A stretch of DNA of 38,159 nucleotides from Candidatus Hydrogenedentota bacterium (GTDB taxonomy: Bacteria; Hydrogenedentota; Hydrogenedentia; Hydrogenedentales; CAILVY01): NCBI GenBank assembly GCA_903837785.1, contig CAILVY010000101.1:1-38159 (forward strand), written 5' to 3'. A program made the position numbers and the translations under genes. This document shows positions 31,577-38,159 of the stretch, in pieces. The notes under the pieces are model-generated. The model saw only the letters and a program-made list of their open reading frames with translations. It did not search any database and was not told the origin of the DNA. Every line of letters starts with the position of its first letter. Position 1 is the stretch's first letter.

Positions 31577-34135
31577 TTATGCCCAGACAATCAAGGTGGT
31601 CTCGTGTTTCTCGGCCAGATCGGCGTGGTACGGGAGCACGCGCACCGTGAATCCCTGTTGTCCGGTTTCCTTGCAGAGAATGGCGCCTTCAAACCGGAAC
31701 GTATTGTTGCCCAGGCTCTTCGTGCACGTCATCTCCACCGTGTGCCCCTTGGGAATCTGGCCTACGGGATCCAACTCGCCGAAGTAGACCTCGGCCGTCA
31801 CATCCGAGCTGGTCAGCGGGCCCAGAAAGACTTCGGCCGTCACATGCAGGCTGGCGCCCACGGGCAAGCCCTCGGTCGGGCCGCAATCCACGTTGACAAA
31901 ACGAACCTGAGACCAATTCGCGGCGATCTTCTCTTTCCAGTGCGCCAGCACGAGCGCCCGCGCGCGGTTGTTCTCCATGAGCTCGATTCGGCGGGCGGAG
32001 CACGGGATGTACGCGCGGTCCGTGTACTCCTGCACCATCCGGTACGTGTTGAACATGGGGCAGATCGTGCGTATGGCCGCCTTCATCCGCCCAATCCATT
32101 CGCGGGGCAGATTGTCCTGGGTCCGCTCATAGAAGATCGGCACCACTTCCTTCTCGAGGATCTCGTAGAGCGCCTCGCTCTCCACCAGGTCCTGCTCCTG
32201 CGTGCTGTCGTAATTCTCGCCCTTGCCAATGCTCCACCCGTTGTCGCCCAATTGTTCCGCCTCGCACCACCAGCCGTCCGGGATACTGATGTTGAGCGCG
32301 CCGTTGGCGGCGGCCTTCATGCCGCTGGTGCCGCTGGCTTCCATCGGCCGGCGCGGCGTGTTCAGCCAGCAGTCCACGCCCTGAACCATGTAGCGCGCCA
32401 CGTTGAGGTCGTAGTTCTCCAGAAAAACCACGTGATTGCGGACTTCCGGATCGCGCGCGAAATGGATGATCTCGCGGATCAGTTTCTTGCCTTCCGTGTC
32501 CTGCGGGTGGGCCTTGCCGGCCAGGATGAGCTGAACGCGGCACTGGGGATTCGTGAGGATGCGCTTCAGGCGGGCCGGGTCCCGGAGCATGAGCGTGACC
32601 CGCTTGTACGTGGCGAATCGCCGCGCAAATCCGATCGTCAGGATCTCCGGATCGAGGACCTCAACCGTCTGCCGCACCTCCGCGCTGGGCGACGCCCGGT
32701 TCAGCAACTGCTCCCGCAACTGATGCCGCGCAAAGTTCACCAGGCGTTCCCGGCGCCGCTCGTGCGTCCGCCAGAGCTCGGTGTCGGGCACCTCGTCGAT
32801 GTGCCGCCAAATGCTCTGGTCGTCGGGGCGGTTGATCCACTCCGGGCCGAGATAGCGGTCGTAGAGATCGGCCAGGTCGTGCGAGATCCAGGTGCGGATA
32901 TGCACCCCGTTCGTGATCGAGGTGACCGGCACCTCGCTCGACGGGATGTTGCGCCAGGTGCGCGACCACATGTCGCGCGAGACTTCGCCGTGCAGCTTGC
33001 TCACGCCGTTGGCGCCCGCGCTGAGCTTGATCGCGAGCACCGTCATGCAGAACGGCTCGCGCGAGTCGGCGGGATCCTGCCGTCCGAGGGCCAGCAATTG
33101 CTGGAGGCCGATGCCCATGTCCGCGCAGTACTTCCGGAAGTAGTTCTCGACCAGGCCCGGGTCGAACATGTCGTTGCCGGCGGGCACCGGCGTGTGTGTG
33201 GTGAAAAAGCTGCCCGCCTTGACCGTCTCGATGGCCTCGTTGAAGGTGAGCTTGTCGCGGAGCACAACATCCCTCACCCGTTGCAGCGTCATGAACGCGG
33301 CGTGGCCTTCGTTCATGTGATAGACGCTCGGTTCGAGGCCGAGGGCGTGCATGGCCACGACGCCACCCATGCCGAGCATGATCTCCTGCTTGATGCGTGT
33401 TTCGCGGTCCCCGCCGTACAACTGCCCCGTTATTGCGCGGTCCGCGGGCGTGTTGTCTTCATGATCGGAATCCAGCAAGTAGAGCGGCACCCGGCCGACC
33501 TGGCATTTCCAGAGGTACGCCTTGACCATCCGTCCGGGATACTCGACTTCAATCACCAGGGGCTTGCCCGAGGCATCCCGGACCTGTTGGATCGAGATGT
33601 TGTGGAAATCGTTCCGGGGATAGGTCTCCTGCTGCCAGCCGTCCGCATTCAAGTATTGCTGGAAGTAGCCCTCGCGGTAGAGCAGGCCGACGCCGATGAG
33701 GGGGAGGCCCAGGTCGCTCGCCGCCTTGAGGTGATCCCCGGCCAGCACGCCGAGGCCGCCCGAGTAGATGCTGATGGACTCATGGATGCCATACTCCGCG
33801 GACATATAGCAGACCAGAATCTGCTCGGGCGCATGCGGATTCCGTTCGTACCACGTGTGGCCGCCCACATAGCGCTGGAGCTTGTCCCACACCCGGTCCA
33901 GATGGGCCAGGAAGCTGTCATTCTTGGCCAGTTCCTCGAGCCGCACCTGGCTGACTTCCCCGAGCAGGCGGCGCGGGTTTTGATGCACTTTCGACCAGAG
34001 TTCCCGGTCGATGCGGAAAAAGAGCTCGATGGCCTCCGGATCCCAGCACCACCACAGGTTGTCGGCCACGGACAGCAAATGTTCTATGCGCTCCGGCAGC
34101 TTGGGCACCACTGTGTATTTCATCACCCGCGGCAT
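31577..34135 (-). CDS. glgP: Alpha-glucan (glycogen/maltodextrin) phosphorylase
   Basis: The 852-residue protein starts at the ATG preceded by GGGAGGA; an internal Met four codons later is an alternative. Residues ~10-110 form the N-terminal domain of the short phosphorylase type (DUF3417), with DNLWWCWDPEAIELF. The catalytic part has MSAEYGIHESISIYSGGLGVLAGDHLK, written here only in part, then EGHAAFMTLQRVRD, the acceptor region FFTTHTPVPAGNDMF, and the pyridoxal-phosphate site GTSGMKAAANG with Lys607. It belongs to the TIGR02094-like alpha-glucan phosphorylases that release glucose-1-phosphate from alpha-1,4-glucans in the cytoplasm. It is 170 bp upstream of the R2lox gene on the same strand and divergent from nifJ. 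Pairing with pyruvate:ferredoxin oxidoreductase fits storage-glucan breakdown feeding central carbon metabolism. Confidence 0.94.
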   Translation of the reverse strand: MPRVMKYTVVPKLPERIEHLLSVADNLWWCWDPEAIELFFRIDRELWSKVHQNPRRLLGEVSQVRLEELAKNDSFLAHLDRVWDKLQRYVGGHTWYERNPHAPEQILVCYMSAEYGIHESISIYSGGLGVLAGDHLKAASDLGLPLIGVGLLYREGYFQQYLNADGWQQETYPRNDFHNISIQQVRDASGKPLVIEVEYPGRMVKAYLWKCQVGRVPLYLLDSDHEDNTPADRAITGQLYGGDRETRIKQEIMLGMGGVVAMHALGLEPSVYHMNEGHAAFMTLQRVRDVVLRDKLTFNEAIETVKAGSFFTTHTPVPAGNDMFDPGLVENYFRKYCADMGIGLQQLLALGRQDPADSREPFCMTVLAIKLSAGANGVSKLHGEVSRDMWSRTWRNIPSSEVPVTSITNGVHIRTWISHDLADLYDRYLGPEWINRPDDQSIWRHIDEVPDTELWRTHERRRERLVNFARHQLREQLLNRASPSAEVRQTVEVLDPEILTIGFARRFATYKRVTLMLRDPARLKRILTNPQCRVQLILAGKAHPQDTEGKKLIREIIHFARDPEVRNHVVFLENYDLNVARYMVQGVDCWLNTPRRPMEASGTSGMKAAANGALNISIPDGWWCEAEQLGDNGWSIGKGENYDSTQEQDLVESEALYEILEKEVVPIFYERTQDNLPREWIGRMKAAIRTICPMFNTYRMVQEYTDRAYIPCSARRIELMENNRARALVLAHWKEKIAANWSQVRFVNVDCGPTEGLPVGASLHVTAEVFLGPLTSSDVTAEVYFGELDPVGQIPKGHTVEMTCTKSLGNNTFRFEGAILCKETGQQGFTVRVLPYHADLAEKHETTLIVWA

Positions 34136-34244
34136 AAACTTCCTCCCGTTTTTTAAGAACGCACCGGGCCATCCCCACTGCCCTCAGGATAACCATAGCA
34201 GCAATGACCTTCTTCAGACAAGATGAGAAACGGGCGCCCGGGAA

Positions 34245-34274
34245 TTGCATCGGAGGCCGGGTAAGGTACATAAT
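34245..34274 (+). promoter_or_regulatory. Possible promoter of nifJ
   Basis: CATAAT (34269-34274, five of six) lies 18 bp after TTGCAT (34245-34250, three of six), within the 327-bp divergent gap between glgP and nifJ. It would give a leader of ~180 nt. Apart from this and the hairpin near 34415, I see nothing else in the gap. Confidence 0.35.
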
Positions 34275-34414
34275 GGGACGTTTTTGGAAGCGGATTTCCG
34301 CCGCCGCGGCTTCCCAGCAGTGGCGGTTTCGTCGTGATTCAGGGATTTCGCGTGTCTTTCCGTTCTTGCCGCTTTTGGAGAGCGGAGGGCCGCGCCTTGT
34401 GTTTTTTCGGTATC

Positions 34415-34431
34415 GCGCCGGTTTCCGGCGC
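34415..34431 (+). promoter_or_regulatory. Perfect hairpin in the nifJ leader
   Basis: GCGCCGG (34415-34421) and CCGGCGC (34425-34431) form a 7-bp G+C stem with a TTT loop, 31 bp before the nifJ ATG and just upstream of its SD (GGAG, 34451-34454). It could be an operator, an attenuator-like stem or a leader stabiliser. Confidence 0.4.
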
Positions 34432-34462
34432 TGTTTGCAGCCACAAGTTTGGAGTGTCAAGC

Positions 34463-38086
<3,624 letters not shown>

Positions 38087-38159
38087 ATGTGAAGAGTGTT
38101 CTTTCGTGTCATAATCCATAACCATAAAAACCGGCAGCCGAAATCTCTCGTGGCTGACG

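Noticed and set aside
31604-34156. An 850-codon open frame on the plus strand opposite glgP
   Set aside because: The minus strand encodes a full alpha-glucan phosphorylase with its PLP site. The plus-strand translation is an Arg/His/Ala-rich shadow.

Overview
The window is a G+C-rich stretch of bacterial chromosome. Several traits point to Candidatus Hydrogenedentes or a nearby planctomycete/PVC-like lineage: Gly-Glu (GEGEGE) linkers, duplicated dockerin-like C-terminal repeats, HzsA-like CxxCH proteins, a formylglycine-enzyme-like (SUMF1) domain, Tat-exported Gfo/Idh/MocA oxidoreductases and an ECF sigma factor with a long extracytoplasmic tail. This assignment is inferred from protein style, not from a phylogenetic marker.

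Bases 1-11.5 kb (native-looking, high G+C) hold the tail of a secreted protein, a LamG-like secreted protein, an aldo/keto reductase, a large HzsA-like cytochrome fused to a SUMF1-like domain, a membrane M28 peptidase of ERMP1-like layout (minus strand), an ECF sigma factor with a membrane segment and LolA-like tail, and a Tat-lipoprotein oxidoreductase. A large lipoprotein with an SGNH-like domain and a beta-helix (11.6-14.1 kb) is on the minus strand.

Bases 14.26-19.13 kb are built around an approximately 365-bp direct duplication. Copy A carries the promoter region and signal-peptide start of a gene that is complete only at copy B (18926-22039, a second HzsA-like protein). Between the copies lies a lower-G+C block: a PepSY-like protein, an OmpR-type regulator, a histidine kinase and a membrane metallophosphoesterase.

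Bases 22.2-28.9 kb look like an accessory carbohydrate-related segment: an alpha-L-fucosidase-like GH29 protein, an exported FAD oxidoreductase and an esterase. Recombination relics flank the last two: a short HTH ORF at 24.1 kb and a decayed tyrosine-recombinase C-terminus that abuts the 3' end of a tRNA-Arg(ACG).

Bases 29.1-34.1 kb, all minus strand, encode alpha-glucan phosphorylase, an R2-like ligand-binding oxidase (R2lox) and a FadL-type outer-membrane transporter. R2lox and FadL are only 58 bp apart, which suggests a hydrophobic substrate is imported and then oxidised. Divergent from these is nifJ (pyruvate:ferredoxin/flavodoxin oxidoreductase). Its last residues are replaced, out of frame, by the C-terminus of a cytidylate kinase, which is either a real rearrangement or an assembly join.
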